A program made the position numbers and the translations under genes. From assembly GCF_030283145.1 (NCBI RefSeq), contig NZ_JASNWE010000002.1, positions 186,001-250,000 on the forward strand: a DNA stretch of 64,000 nt, given 5' to 3'. Shown here piece by piece: positions 16,856-25,726 of the stretch (the first letter of the stretch is position 1; each line of letters opens with the position of its first letter). Below the pieces are notes generated by a model that was given only the letters and a program-made list of their open reading frames with translations, did no database searches and was not told the DNA's origin. Source of the stretch: Actinomadura xylanilytica (GTDB lineage: Bacteria; Actinomycetota; Actinomycetes; Streptosporangiales; Streptosporangiaceae).

Positions 16856-19800
16856 TCAGCCGCCCGGACGGAAGTCGCCCAGGATCTGCTCCAGCGGCGA
16901 TTCGGGCAGGTCACGGGCGGTGAGACGGGCGACCGTCGCCGCGTTCACGTCGACGCCCGCCAGCCGGGCCGCCTGCCGCGCCACCGTCTGCTCGAAGAGC
17001 GTCCGCACGGCGCGGGCGTAGGCGAACGAGGGGTCGGCGCGCTGCCGCTCGAAGTGCGCCAGCAGCTCGACCCGCAGCTCCTCGTCGAGCATGTACAGGT
17101 CGCGTTCGGCGTAGTTCTGGAAGAGCCGCACGAGGTCGCGGTCGCCCATGCCCTCGAACTCCAGCACCCGTCCGAACTCGCCGCGGAACCCGGGGTTGCC
17201 GGCGAGGAAGCCCTCCATCTCGGCCGCGGGACTGGAGCACACCACCAGGAACCGGGCGCCGCGCTCGTTCATCCGCTCGCGCAGCTCGTCGACCACCGCC
17301 GGCGCGCGGTCCAGGAGGTACGCCTCCTGGATCAGCAGCACACCGCCGTGCGCCTGCTCGACCATGGTCGCGACCCGGCTCTCGGTGTCGACCCGGTCGC
17401 GGCCGGCCAGGTGCACCGGGCGACACGCCACCACGTGCCCGGACTCCAGCAGCCCGAGCGCCGCGTAGACGCCGCCGACCAGCCCGGCCACCGTGGTCTT
17501 GCCGCTGCCCGCCGGGCCGGTGAACACCAGGTGGCGGGCGCCGTCGCCGGCCACCCCGTAGCGGGCCCGGTCGGCCTCCAGCTCGGCCTCCTCGGCCAGC
17601 TCCCGGACCGTCGCCTTGACCTCGTCGAGCCCCATGAGCTGGTCGAGCCGGTGCAGGTAGCCGTCGATGTCGCCGGGCGGCCGGAGCGCCGGCTCGATGC
17701 CCTCGGCGACCCCGTGCAGATCGTCCGGCGCCAGCACCAGGCGGTCGCGGGACGCGCCGGCGCGTTCGAGGTGCCGCTGGCACGCCTGGTCGAGGTAGGT
17801 CTCCACCAGCCGCGCGTTGACCATGTCGCCGGGGCCGCGCAGCCGCTCCAGGTCGGCGCGGGCGACCTCCAGCGCGGACGCCCCCATCGTGACCCGCCGC
17901 TCGTCGGAGAGCAGGTGCAGCAGCGTCATCCGGTTGCCGAGGTCGCTGAGGTCGGGCAGCCGGTGCACCCGGAACGCCTCGATCAGCCGGGGATGGTCCT
18001 GGACGAGCCGCTTGTACGCGCGCGGCTCGCAGGTGGCGATCAGCGGGGTGGCGTTGGCCGGGTCGCGGCGGGAGCGGCGGACCGCCCCGGCCACCGCCAC
18101 CGGGTCGAGCGCACCGGTGATCGCGATATCGAGCCGCTCGAACAGGATCGCCGGGCCGGGCCGCGTCAGGAGCCGCCCGATCCGCTCGGCCGGCGCGTCC
18201 CGCACGTCCTCGGCGTCGTGCGCGCGGATCGCGCCGTCACCGAGCCCGGCGTCGGCCAACATCAGCGCGATCATCCGGGCCAGCCGGCGCTGCCCGGAGT
18301 GCGGGCCCCCGACCAGCAGCACGCCCGGCAGCCCGGCGGAGGCCGACCCCGCGCCGTCCACCCGGGTCTCCTCGCCGTCCACCCGGGTCTCCTCGCCGTC
18401 CACCCGGGTCTCCTCCACGTCACCCCCGCCGGTGGCGTTCCACTCCTCGGTCTGCGCGCGCAGCTCGTCGAGCATCTCGCCCGCGTCGTGCGCGCCGGAG
18501 ACGAAGCCGATGCCGAACCGCTCGAGGGTGCGCCGGTCGCTGCGGTCCTCCGGCGGCGGGATCTCGTTGACGGGGAGGTCGGGCGTCGGGGTGTCCTCCA
18601 GGAAGTCGAAGTTGCCGACCATCGTCTCGGACATGACCTGGGTGCCGGGATGGCCCTTGTCCCCTCCCCCCGGACCCCCTTCAAGGTCGCCGGGCCCCAG
18701 CACGCGCGTGCCAGGGGGACCTCCCTGGGGGACGGGCGGTGCGGGCGGCGCCTCCTGCTGGGGCACCGCAGGCTGGGGCATCGCCGCGCCGGGGCCCTCC
18801 ATGCGGGTCGCGTACGGGTTGAACGGCGCCCCCGCCTGTGGCTGCGGTACCTGTGGTGGCTGCGGCTGCTCTGGCGGGCTCACCGCCGCCGGTGGGACTC
18901 CCGCCCCCGGAGGCAGCCCCTGCACAGGCGGCGCCCCGGCGGCCTGGTAGCCGAGCTGCGTGTACGGAGGAAGGTGGTTCTCCTCCTTCTCCTCCTCAGG
19001 AGGAGACATGCCACCAAGCTGCGGCAGGTCTGGCGACGCGAACTGCCTCTGCGCGGCGTCCTGCCCCGGATAGGGCGGCTGCTGGGGTGCGGCGCCCGGA
19101 TCGCCGTAAGAGGGCTGACCGTGCGCCTGAGCGCCGTATGGCGGCTGTTCCGGCGGCGGGTAGGGCTGCTCTTGTGCTGAATATGCCGGTTGGGGCTGTT
19201 CCGGGGTGGCATAAGGGGGCTGCGCGGACGAGCCCGGACCGCCTGGGCCCGGACCTGGAACGCCTGGGCTCGGGGCGGGGCCGCTCGGGCCGCCGGTGAG
19301 CTGGAAGCCGAGTGCGGTGTAGGGCGGGGCGACGTTCTCCTCTTGCTCCTCTTCCGACCGGGAGGCGCTGCCGAACTGCGGGTCGGGCGGGGCGAACGCG
19401 GCCTGCTGCCCCGGCGCCTGCATCTGCCCCGGCGCCTGCATCTGGCCGGGCGCCTGCATCTGCATCTGGCCGGGCGGCGGCTGCGCCTGGCCGGGGCCGG
19501 GGGCGTCCTCCCAGCCGGGCTGTGCGGGCGGCTGGACGAAGGGCCGGTCGGGCTGGGGCGGCATGCCCAAGTGCGCGGCGGGCGTGCCCGGCGCGACCCC
19601 GGGCTGGCTCTGCGAGCTGAGCGGGGACGGCGGCTGGCTGTAGGCCGCGCTCGGCGGCGGCGTGGGCGAGGCGGTCGGCGTGGCGGCCGTGGCGCGGGCC
19701 CGGTCCCGGCCGATGATCCCGGCGACGACCGCGGTGGGCACCGGGAAGCCCCGGGGCCGCGCGGGCATGCCGCCCGCCAGCCGGCACCAGGCCAGGTCGA

Positions 19801-21136
19801 GCTCGTACATCGCGGCCAGGAGCGCCTCGGCGCCCTCGCCCGCACCGGCGGCGGACCCGAGCGGTTCGGGCAGCCGCAGATCGACCGGCCACAGCCGGCG
19901 CAGCGGATGGCCCACCTGGTCGGACACCGCCTGCACCGTGTAGCGGATCTCGGGGTCCAGCCAGGGGACCACGCCGCCCACCACGTCCTTGCGGACCACG
20001 TCGAGGTCGGCGGCGAGCATCGCGGCGGCCACCAGCCGGGGCTCGATGTAGGCCGGGCCGGCCGGGTCTCCGGCCAGGTCGCCGATCGCGTCGCTGAGGG
20101 TGTAGAAGGCGTGCCGGAAGTTGTCGCCGGGCGAACTCTCGTTGCGCAGCGCGGGCACCAGGTGCGGCGGGCAGCGGGTGAGCCACTGCTGGACGAGGGC
20201 CTGGTCGCCGTAGGGCAGCGCGCCGTAGTCGACGGTCGGATTGTTGAGCGTCACGCCGAGGATGGACAGCAGCGCGTCGGCCCGGATCTGGAACCGCACG
20301 TCCTCGCGCAGCGCGCTCGCGACGGCCCACATCGTCCGCAGGACGACGACGGCCGCGTCGACCCGTCCGGCGCGCAGCCGTTCGGAGTAGAGCCCGATCA
20401 GCGTCTCCAGCGGCGGCGGGGTGAGCCAGCGCGGGCCGTCGACATCGGGCAGCGGCCTGGCCCGGTACGGCTTCCAGAGGTCGAGCATCTGCGCGTCGAG
20501 ACGGGCGTCGAACGCGGGCGCGGACGCGCACCAGAGCATCACGCCCCAGGAGACGGCCACGGTGGACGGCGCCTCGGGGGTGAAGTGCGGCCACCAGTGC
20601 GGGTACTCGACGGCGGGCAGCGCGGCGGCGGACTCGACGGTGGCGCGGACCTGGGAGGTCAGCTCGCTCGCGAACCCGTGGCCGACGAACGGCAGCGCGG
20701 GGGGCGGGCTGTAGGAGAAGTCGGGACCGGCGGGCACCACGTGCGGCGGTAGCGCCGGGACCCGCATGCCGCCCTGCTGGGCCGACCGGGCGGCCATCCG
20801 GACGGCGGGCGAACGGGGCGGCGGGCACAGGTACCACTGGCCGTCGGACGGGTGCAGCCGGTACCAGCGGGCCCACGCGCCGAACAGCCACCATGTGCCG
20901 TCGGGCAGGACCAGCAGCCGCCCGCCGATCGCGTGCTGGCGCTGCTGGGGGGGCGCCGACGGCCACCATGCGGCGGCCACCATCGCCCTCGTGTCGCGCT
21001 CTGCCGCCGTGAACGGATCCTGCCCCATCTGGGGGCTGGGCGGCGGAGCACTGCCATAACCCGGTCCCCACACCACGTGGTCATCGTAGTCAGCCGCCCG
21101 GCCCCCGGGCTCCCCTCCGTACCACCGGAACAGCAT
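16856..21136 (-). CDS. Large AAA+ (CbxX/CfqX-type) ATPase with Pro/Gln-rich middle and degenerate first AAA domain
   Basis: A 1426-residue protein. Residues 1-480 form a Trp-rich helical region of unknown fold. Residues about 480-830 are Pro/Gln/Gly-rich with two copies of a motif EEE(Q/K)EEN..PPYT.LG (about residues 595 and 712). Around 908-928 lies three times a GEETRVD-type heptad. A degenerate ATPase domain (VLLVGGPHSGQRRLARMIAL, no P-loop Lys) precedes a full CbxX-like domain with Walker A GPAGSGKT (about 1206). Its Walker B reads LLIQEAY (about 1266), where family members have IDEAY. EccA of type VII secretion and RuBisCO activase CbxX share this domain, but no ESX genes are nearby. Function unknown. 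Confidence 0.85.
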   Translation of the reverse strand: MLFRWYGGEPGGRAADYDDHVVWGPGYGSAPPPSPQMGQDPFTAAERDTRAMVAAAWWPSAPPQQRQHAIGGRLLVLPDGTWWLFGAWARWYRLHPSDGQWYLCPPPRSPAVRMAARSAQQGGMRVPALPPHVVPAGPDFSYSPPPALPFVGHGFASELTSQVRATVESAAALPAVEYPHWWPHFTPEAPSTVAVSWGVMLWCASAPAFDARLDAQMLDLWKPYRARPLPDVDGPRWLTPPPLETLIGLYSERLRAGRVDAAVVVLRTMWAVASALREDVRFQIRADALLSILGVTLNNPTVDYGALPYGDQALVQQWLTRCPPHLVPALRNESSPGDNFRHAFYTLSDAIGDLAGDPAGPAYIEPRLVAAAMLAADLDVVRKDVVGGVVPWLDPEIRYTVQAVSDQVGHPLRRLWPVDLRLPEPLGSAAGAGEGAEALLAAMYELDLAWCRLAGGMPARPRGFPVPTAVVAGIIGRDRARATAATPTASPTPPPSAAYSQPPSPLSSQSQPGVAPGTPAAHLGMPPQPDRPFVQPPAQPGWEDAPGPGQAQPPPGQMQMQAPGQMQAPGQMQAPGQQAAFAPPDPQFGSASRSEEEQEENVAPPYTALGFQLTGGPSGPAPSPGVPGPGPGGPGSSAQPPYATPEQPQPAYSAQEQPYPPPEQPPYGAQAHGQPSYGDPGAAPQQPPYPGQDAAQRQFASPDLPQLGGMSPPEEEKEENHLPPYTQLGYQAAGAPPVQGLPPGAGVPPAAVSPPEQPQPPQVPQPQAGAPFNPYATRMEGPGAAMPQPAVPQQEAPPAPPVPQGGPPGTRVLGPGDLEGGPGGGDKGHPGTQVMSETMVGNFDFLEDTPTPDLPVNEIPPPEDRSDRRTLERFGIGFVSGAHDAGEMLDELRAQTEEWNATGGGDVEETRVDGEETRVDGEETRVDGAGSASAGLPGVLLVGGPHSGQRRLARMIALMLADAGLGDGAIRAHDAEDVRDAPAERIGRLLTRPGPAILFERLDIAITGALDPVAVAGAVRRSRRDPANATPLIATCEPRAYKRLVQDHPRLIEAFRVHRLPDLSDLGNRMTLLHLLSDERRVTMGASALEVARADLERLRGPGDMVNARLVETYLDQACQRHLERAGASRDRLVLAPDDLHGVAEGIEPALRPPGDIDGYLHRLDQLMGLDEVKATVRELAEEAELEADRARYGVAGDGARHLVFTGPAGSGKTTVAGLVGGVYAALGLLESGHVVACRPVHLAGRDRVDTESRVATMVEQAHGGVLLIQEAYLLDRAPAVVDELRERMNERGARFLVVCSSPAAEMEGFLAGNPGFRGEFGRVLEFEGMGDRDLVRLFQNYAERDLYMLDEELRVELLAHFERQRADPSFAYARAVRTLFEQTVARQAARLAGVDVNAATVARLTARDLPESPLEQILGDFRPGG
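18353..18415 (-). repeat. Three 21-bp tandem units inside the AAA+ gene
   Basis: Three identical in-frame 21-base units (18353-18373, 18374-18394, 18395-18415) encode repeated EETRVDG heptads in the linker before the degenerate ATPase domain. Probably a slippage-prone, phase-preserving length polymorphism. Confidence 0.9.
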
Positions 21137-21185
21137 CGCCGCAGGTCAGAGGGGCGGCATTCGTACCTATTCGAGGGTTCCGGGG

Positions 21186-21707
21186 TCAGGCCCAGGTGGC
21201 GTCGCGGTGCCGGCGGGCCTTGTCGAGGTACACCTGCGGCGTGTGCTCCAGCGCCAGCCGGTCGTCGTCGGTCAGCTCGCGGACGATCCGTCCGGGGGTG
21301 CCCGCGACGAGCACGCCCGAGGGGATCTTCTTGCCCGGGGCCACCAGCGCGCCCGCCGCGATCAGGGTGCCGGCGCCGATCCTGGCCCCGTTCAGCACGA
21401 TCGCGCCGATGCCGATGAGCGAGCCGGTCTCCACGTGGGCGCCGTGCACCATGGCCTTGTGCCCCAGGCTGACCCGGTCCTCCAGGACGGCCGGCAGCCC
21501 CGGGTCGGAGTGCAGGCAGCTCAGGTCCTGGATGTTGCAGCCGTCGCCGACGACGATCTCCTCGTCCTCGGCGCGCAGCACCGACCCGTACCAGACGCTC
21601 GAGTCGCGGCCCAGCGTCACCCGGCCGACGACGACGGCACCAGGCGCGATCCATGCCTCGGGGTGGATCCGCGGCGCGATCTCACCCAACGATCCCACGT
21701 AGCTCAT
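21186..21707 (-). CDS. Gamma-class carbonic anhydrase-like hexapeptide-repeat protein
   Basis: A 173-residue left-handed beta-helix protein. Hexapeptide repeats run from about residue 15 to 140 (IAPGAVVVGRVTLGRDSSVW, and IGIGAIVLNGARIGAGTLIA). Metal-binding His are in CLHSDPG, SLGHKAMVHGA. This is the PaaY/CaiE/YrdA group of gamma carbonic anhydrase-like proteins. Many members need an oxidised or metal-loaded state, and activity cannot be judged here. It stands alone, downstream of nothing obviously related. Confidence 0.88.
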   Translation of the reverse strand: MSYVGSLGEIAPRIHPEAWIAPGAVVVGRVTLGRDSSVWYGSVLRAEDEEIVVGDGCNIQDLSCLHSDPGLPAVLEDRVSLGHKAMVHGAHVETGSLIGIGAIVLNGARIGAGTLIAAGALVAPGKKIPSGVLVAGTPGRIVRELTDDDRLALEHTPQVYLDKARRHRDATWA

Positions 21708-21967
21708 GCGGCAGATCGTAGGAGGCGGGCCGGCCGGGCCCGGCGGCGCCCTCGGCCTCGCACGGGCTATTCACTAGGATCGGGTGGTTTGTCGATCAGG
21801 CGTGATGAAGAAACCGCAGCGAGAACCGTGTTCCGGTTGCGCGAATGGGGTGGACCGGACAAGAGTCGGTCCTGACGTTTATTCATGTGGCGCCCGCTCA
21901 CCGACGGGTGAGGATCGCATCCGACCCTGACGGGGTGATCACCCCCGCCAACGACCCCCAAGGCACC

Positions 21968-23188
21968 ATGAGCAACGATGCAGAAATCCTGCCGAACCTC
22001 CTCCAAGAAGAGTCCTTCGAGATCGTCATGCGCGGCTTCAACCGCCGCCAGGTCGAGGACTACATCACCCGGAACCAGCAGAAGCACCGCGAGCTCGAGG
22101 CCAGGCTCGCGCGGGCCCAGGACGACGCCGAGCGGATCCGCCGCGAGATGGCCGAGCTCCGGGAGGCCCGCAAGCCGACCGGCGACGACCTGAGCGACCG
22201 GCTCCGGCAGATCATCAACCTGGCCGAGGACGAGGCCCAGGACAAGCTGGCCGAGGCCGAGTCCAAGGGCACCCAGATCCGCGAGGACGCCGAGCACGAC
22301 TCCAAGCGGATCGTCGACGACGCCCGCGCGCACGCCGAGAAGAACCTCGCCCAGGCCCAGGAGAAGGCCGAGCAGGTGCTCGCGGCGGCCAAGAAGGAGT
22401 CCGACAGCGTCGTGTCGGCCGCCAAGCAGGAGGCCGAGCAGACGGTGACCGGCGCCCGGCTGGAGGCCGAGCGCACCCTGACCGCCTCCGAGCGCCGGGC
22501 CAGCGTGATCAACGAGGGCGCCACCCAGCGGCTGACCCAGCTCACCAAGAACCACACCCAGGCGTTGCAGCGGCTCACCGAGATCAGCGAGACGCTGCAC
22601 CGGCTGCTGACGGCCGAGAACGAGGCCGGTCCGCTGGAGAAGATGGTCGAGGACGCCGTCCGGCAGACCCCGCCCCCGCGCAAGCAGCCCGCCCAGGCCC
22701 AGCCCGGACCGGGCGCGCACGCCGCGCCGGCGAACGCGGGCCCCGGCGGCAAGCCCGCACCGGCCCAAGGGCCGCCCCAGGGGCAGGCGCAGGGTCAGGC
22801 GCCGGGTCAGGCACAGTCACCGGGGCAGGCTCCGGTGCCCGCGGCGGCGAAGCCGGCTCCGGCGCAGGGACCCGCCGCCCCGCAGGCCGCGCCGTCGATC
22901 AAGAAGCCCGAACCCGCGGACGCGGGCGAGGCGCAGGGTCCCGGCCAGGGCGCCGGTCCCGGATCCGGGCACGGCCCCGGGCACGGTCCGGTCGCGGGCC
23001 AGGGACCGGGACCGCAGATGCCGCCGCAGGCCAAGGCGCAGCGGCCCCCGTCCGACGACCTCGACGGTCCCGGCCCGACGGGCGGCCCGTCCCACGGCCC
23101 GGTCGGAGGCCCGTCCGGAGGCCCGTCCGCCAACCCGGGCGGTGTCCTTCCGCCGCACCCGGGACACGGCCCCGGCGAGGCCGGCTGA
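21968..23188 (+). CDS. DivIVA-domain coiled-coil protein with Pro/Gly/Gln-rich tail
   Basis: A 406-residue cytoskeletal-type protein. The N-terminal DivIVA-like domain (FEIVMRGFNRRQVEDYITRN, residues about 15-40) is followed by a long coiled coil (about 40-225, rich in heptads such as AEAESKGTQIREDAEHDSKR). From about 235 on there is a disordered Pro/Gly/Gln tail with QGQAQGQAPGQ repeats. Related actinomycete proteins (Scy/FilP/Wag31 group) organise polar growth or the cell envelope. ATG 21968 has only a weak AAGG site, and an in-frame GTG at 21935 is possible. Confidence 0.82.
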   Translation: MSNDAEILPNLLQEESFEIVMRGFNRRQVEDYITRNQQKHRELEARLARAQDDAERIRREMAELREARKPTGDDLSDRLRQIINLAEDEAQDKLAEAESKGTQIREDAEHDSKRIVDDARAHAEKNLAQAQEKAEQVLAAAKKESDSVVSAAKQEAEQTVTGARLEAERTLTASERRASVINEGATQRLTQLTKNHTQALQRLTEISETLHRLLTAENEAGPLEKMVEDAVRQTPPPRKQPAQAQPGPGAHAAPANAGPGGKPAPAQGPPQGQAQGQAPGQAQSPGQAPVPAAAKPAPAQGPAAPQAAPSIKKPEPADAGEAQGPGQGAGPGSGHGPGHGPVAGQGPGPQMPPQAKAQRPPSDDLDGPGPTGGPSHGPVGGPSGGPSANPGGVLPPHPGHGPGEAG

Positions 23189-23317
23189 ACGCACCGTCCG
23201 GAGCGGGCGGGGGGAGGTTCGGCGGGTCGCACGGCGCGTCCCGTCCCGGTCACGGCCGCGGGCGGTGCGCGCCGTGCTCGCGGTTCAGCCGTCCTCGCAG
23301 CTTTATAGGATCTCGGT

Positions 23318-23869
23318 GTGAGCAAGAGGACCGGCACCCCCGACGGCAGGCGCGGCAACCGGACCGGGACCGCCCGCCCGATCCGCGTTCTCGGCGACCC
23401 CGTGCTGCGCACCGGGTGCGATCCGGTCCGGACGTTCGACGCCGCACTGGAGCGCCTCGTCGACGACATGTTCATCACCATGTACGAGGAGGACGGCGCG
23501 GGCGTCGCGGCCAACCAGGTCGGCGTCTCCCTGCGGGCGTTCGTGTACGACTGCCGCGACGACCACGACCGCAGGCACGTGGGGCACGTGGTCAACCCGG
23601 TGCTCGTCGCCGCGGACGGCGGCACCCTGGTCGAGCGGGAGGGCTGCCTGTCGGTGCCCGGCCTCGGCTTCGCGACCCCGCGCCACGCGCACGCCGTGGT
23701 CGAGGGGGTCGACGTCAAGGGCCGGCCGGTCCGGGTCGAGGGCACCGGCTACTTCGCGCGCTGCCTCCAGCACGAGTGCGGCCACCTCGATGGCGGCGTC
23801 TACATCGACGTGCTGTCGGGCGAGGCCCGCCGCGAGGCCATGCGCGCCATCCGCTCCGCCCGTCTCTGA
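23318..23869 (+). CDS. def: Peptide deformylase
   Basis: A 183-residue enzyme that removes the formyl group from nascent N-terminal methionine. All three motifs are visible: GAGVAANQVG (motif I, about residues 60-69), EGCLSVPG (motif II, metal-ligand Cys, about 108-115) and QHECGHLDGG (motif III, HExxH with catalytic Glu, about 151-160). The first 20 residues are an Arg-rich extension. GTG start. Actinomycetes usually have several paralogs; this one has no fmt beside it. Confidence 0.95.
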   Translation: MSKRTGTPDGRRGNRTGTARPIRVLGDPVLRTGCDPVRTFDAALERLVDDMFITMYEEDGAGVAANQVGVSLRAFVYDCRDDHDRRHVGHVVNPVLVAADGGTLVEREGCLSVPGLGFATPRHAHAVVEGVDVKGRPVRVEGTGYFARCLQHECGHLDGGVYIDVLSGEARREAMRAIRSARL

Positions 23870-23884
23870 CGCCCGTCTCTGACC

Positions 23885-24313
23885 TCAGTCCCAGCGGCGG
23901 GACGAGCGCTGGCGCTTGATGTCGGCGCGGCGCTTCTTGTTCTGAAGGCGGCGCTCGTTGAGCCCGCGCGGGATCTTCTTGGGAATCCGCTTCTTGGGCG
24001 GTGGCGCGATGGCGTCGGCGAGGAGCGCGACCAGGCGGGCGCGGGCGGCGTCGCGGTTGCGGTGCTGGGAGCGGTACTCCTCCGCGCGGATCGTCAGGAC
24101 GCCGCGGACGAGGCGTCCCTCCAGGCGTTCGAGCGCACGCGCCTTGAGCGGTTCGGGGAGCGAGGGCGAGCCGGCCACATCGAAGGACAGCTCGGCGGCC
24201 GTCGCGCTGGTGTTCACGTGCTGCCCGCCCGGCCCCGAGGAACGGGAGAAACGCCAGCCGAGCTCGGTCTCCGGGATGAAGACCGAACCGCGGACGTGGA
24301 TCTGCTCGGGCAT
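23885..24313 (-). CDS. arfB: ArfB-type peptidyl-tRNA hydrolase (ribosome rescue)
   Basis: A 142-residue protein with the release-factor GGQ motif in SSGPGGQHVNTSATAAELSF (about residues 25-45), and a basic C-terminal tail (KKRIPKKIPRGLNERRLQNK) that binds the mRNA channel of stalled ribosomes. The lack of codon-recognition domains and the length match ArfB/YaeJ, which hydrolyses peptidyl-tRNA on non-stop ribosomes. Start ATG 24311-24313. Convergent with deformylase. Confidence 0.94.
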   Translation of the reverse strand: MPEQIHVRGSVFIPETELGWRFSRSSGPGGQHVNTSATAAELSFDVAGSPSLPEPLKARALERLEGRLVRGVLTIRAEEYRSQHRNRDAARARLVALLADAIAPPPKKRIPKKIPRGLNERRLQNKKRRADIKRQRSSRRWD

Positions 24314-24463
24314 GCCTCGATTATCCCCGTCCGGACGGATCATGTCGCACCGTTTTCCGGGGGCCTGGGCCCGGGATCGGCGATGGTCACATGGTCATCT
24401 CACGTCATGACGCGTAGTGTCCGACGTATCCGTCCACCGCGCCGGCTCTCTGAAGGGCATGTC

Positions 24464-25666
24464 ATGAACAGCCTCCCGAACCGGTTGAGCCTGGGCGTCA
24501 TCGCCGGTTCACGCAAGGAGAACGAGCGCCGGCTCCCGCTCCACCCGCTGCATCTGGGCCGGCTCGATCCGGCCGTGCGCTCGCGCGTCTACCTCGAGAG
24601 CGGCTACGGCGAGCGGTTCGGCCTGCCGGACGAACGACTCGCCCCCCAGGTCGCCGGGATCCTGCCGCGGGCCCGGCTCATCGCCGACTGCGACGTGATC
24701 CTGCTGCCCAAGCCCCAGCCGGCCGACCTGGCCGAACTGCGCGACGGCCAGGTCCTGTGGGGCTGGCCGCACTGCGTGCAGGACCGCGAGATCACCCAGC
24801 TCGCGATCGACAAGCGGCTGACCCTGATCGCCTTCGAGGCGATGAACCACTGGTCCAGCGACGGCGGGTTCAGCCTGCACGTCTTCCACAAGAACAACGA
24901 GCTGGCGGGCTACTCCTCGGTGCTGCACGCGCTGGCGCTGACCGGCACCACCGGCCGGTACGGGCCCCGGCGGCGCGCGGCCATCATCAGCTTCGGGGCG
25001 ACCGCGCGCGGCGCGGTCACCGCCCTCAACGCGCTCGGCGTGCACGATGTCGACGTCCTCACCCAGCGCGGCCTGACCGCGGTCGCCTCCCCGATCCACT
25101 CGGCCCGGATGGTGCACTTCGACCACGAGGTCGGCGCCCCGGGCCGCACGCTCGCGCTCGTCGACGGCGGCGCGGTGCCGATGGCGTCCTTCCTCGCCGA
25201 GCACGACATCGTGGTCAACTGCGTGCTCCAGGACACCTCGGCTCCGCTGATGTTCGCCACCAACGACGACCTGGGCGCGTTCGCGCCGGGCACGCTGATC
25301 GTCGACGTGTCCTGCGACGAGGGGATGGGCTTCGGCTGGGCGCGGCCGACCTCGTTCGAGGACCCGATGTTCTCGGTGGGCGACAACGTGCACTACTACG
25401 GCGTCGACCACAGCCCCTCGTACCTGTGGGACTCGGCCACCTGGGAGATCAGCGAGGCGCTGCTCCCGCATCTGGAGACCGTCCTGTCGGGGCCCGCGGG
25501 CTGGGACGCCGATCAGACCATCCAGCGGGCGATCGAGATCCGGGACGGGGTCGTCCAGAACGCGGCCGTCCTGTCGTTCCAGGACCGTGCGCCGCGCTAC
25601 CCTCATCCGCCCGCGACGTCCGCGGGCGCCCCCGCACCGGCCACGAAGGCCTTCGCGGGTGGATGA
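24464..25666 (+). CDS. Alanine dehydrogenase/PNT-family enzyme, N5-(carboxyethyl)ornithine synthase-like
   Basis: A 400-residue NAD(P)-dependent enzyme. The N-half starts SLGVIAGSRKENERRLPLHP (the K-E-E/N-E-R-R-L substrate motif of AlaDH/PNT proteins) and the C-half is a Rossmann domain (AAIISFGATARGAVTALNAL). IVDVSCDEGMGFGWARPTSF is typical of the carboxyethylornithine synthase branch, which reductively couples pyruvate to an amino group. The exact substrate is not settled by sequence. ATG 24464. No operon partner. Confidence 0.78.
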   Translation: MNSLPNRLSLGVIAGSRKENERRLPLHPLHLGRLDPAVRSRVYLESGYGERFGLPDERLAPQVAGILPRARLIADCDVILLPKPQPADLAELRDGQVLWGWPHCVQDREITQLAIDKRLTLIAFEAMNHWSSDGGFSLHVFHKNNELAGYSSVLHALALTGTTGRYGPRRRAAIISFGATARGAVTALNALGVHDVDVLTQRGLTAVASPIHSARMVHFDHEVGAPGRTLALVDGGAVPMASFLAEHDIVVNCVLQDTSAPLMFATNDDLGAFAPGTLIVDVSCDEGMGFGWARPTSFEDPMFSVGDNVHYYGVDHSPSYLWDSATWEISEALLPHLETVLSGPAGWDADQTIQRAIEIRDGVVQNAAVLSFQDRAPRYPHPPATSAGAPAPATKAFAGG

Positions 25667-25690
25667 GGGGGATTTTCCGGGCGATGCCCC

Positions 25691-25719
25691 TTGGCGCAAA
25701 GCAAGTGCTTACTTACACT
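25691..25719 (+). promoter_or_regulatory. Leaderless promoter with a palindrome in the spacer
   Basis: TTGGCG (25691-25696), a 17-base spacer, TACACT (25714-25719), placing the transcript start about 7-8 bases on, at or next to the ATG at 25727. The spacer holds AAGCA-AG-TGCTT (25699-25710), a likely repressor site. Direct observation; activity inferred. Confidence 0.6.
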
Positions 25720-25726
25720 GGTCGCC

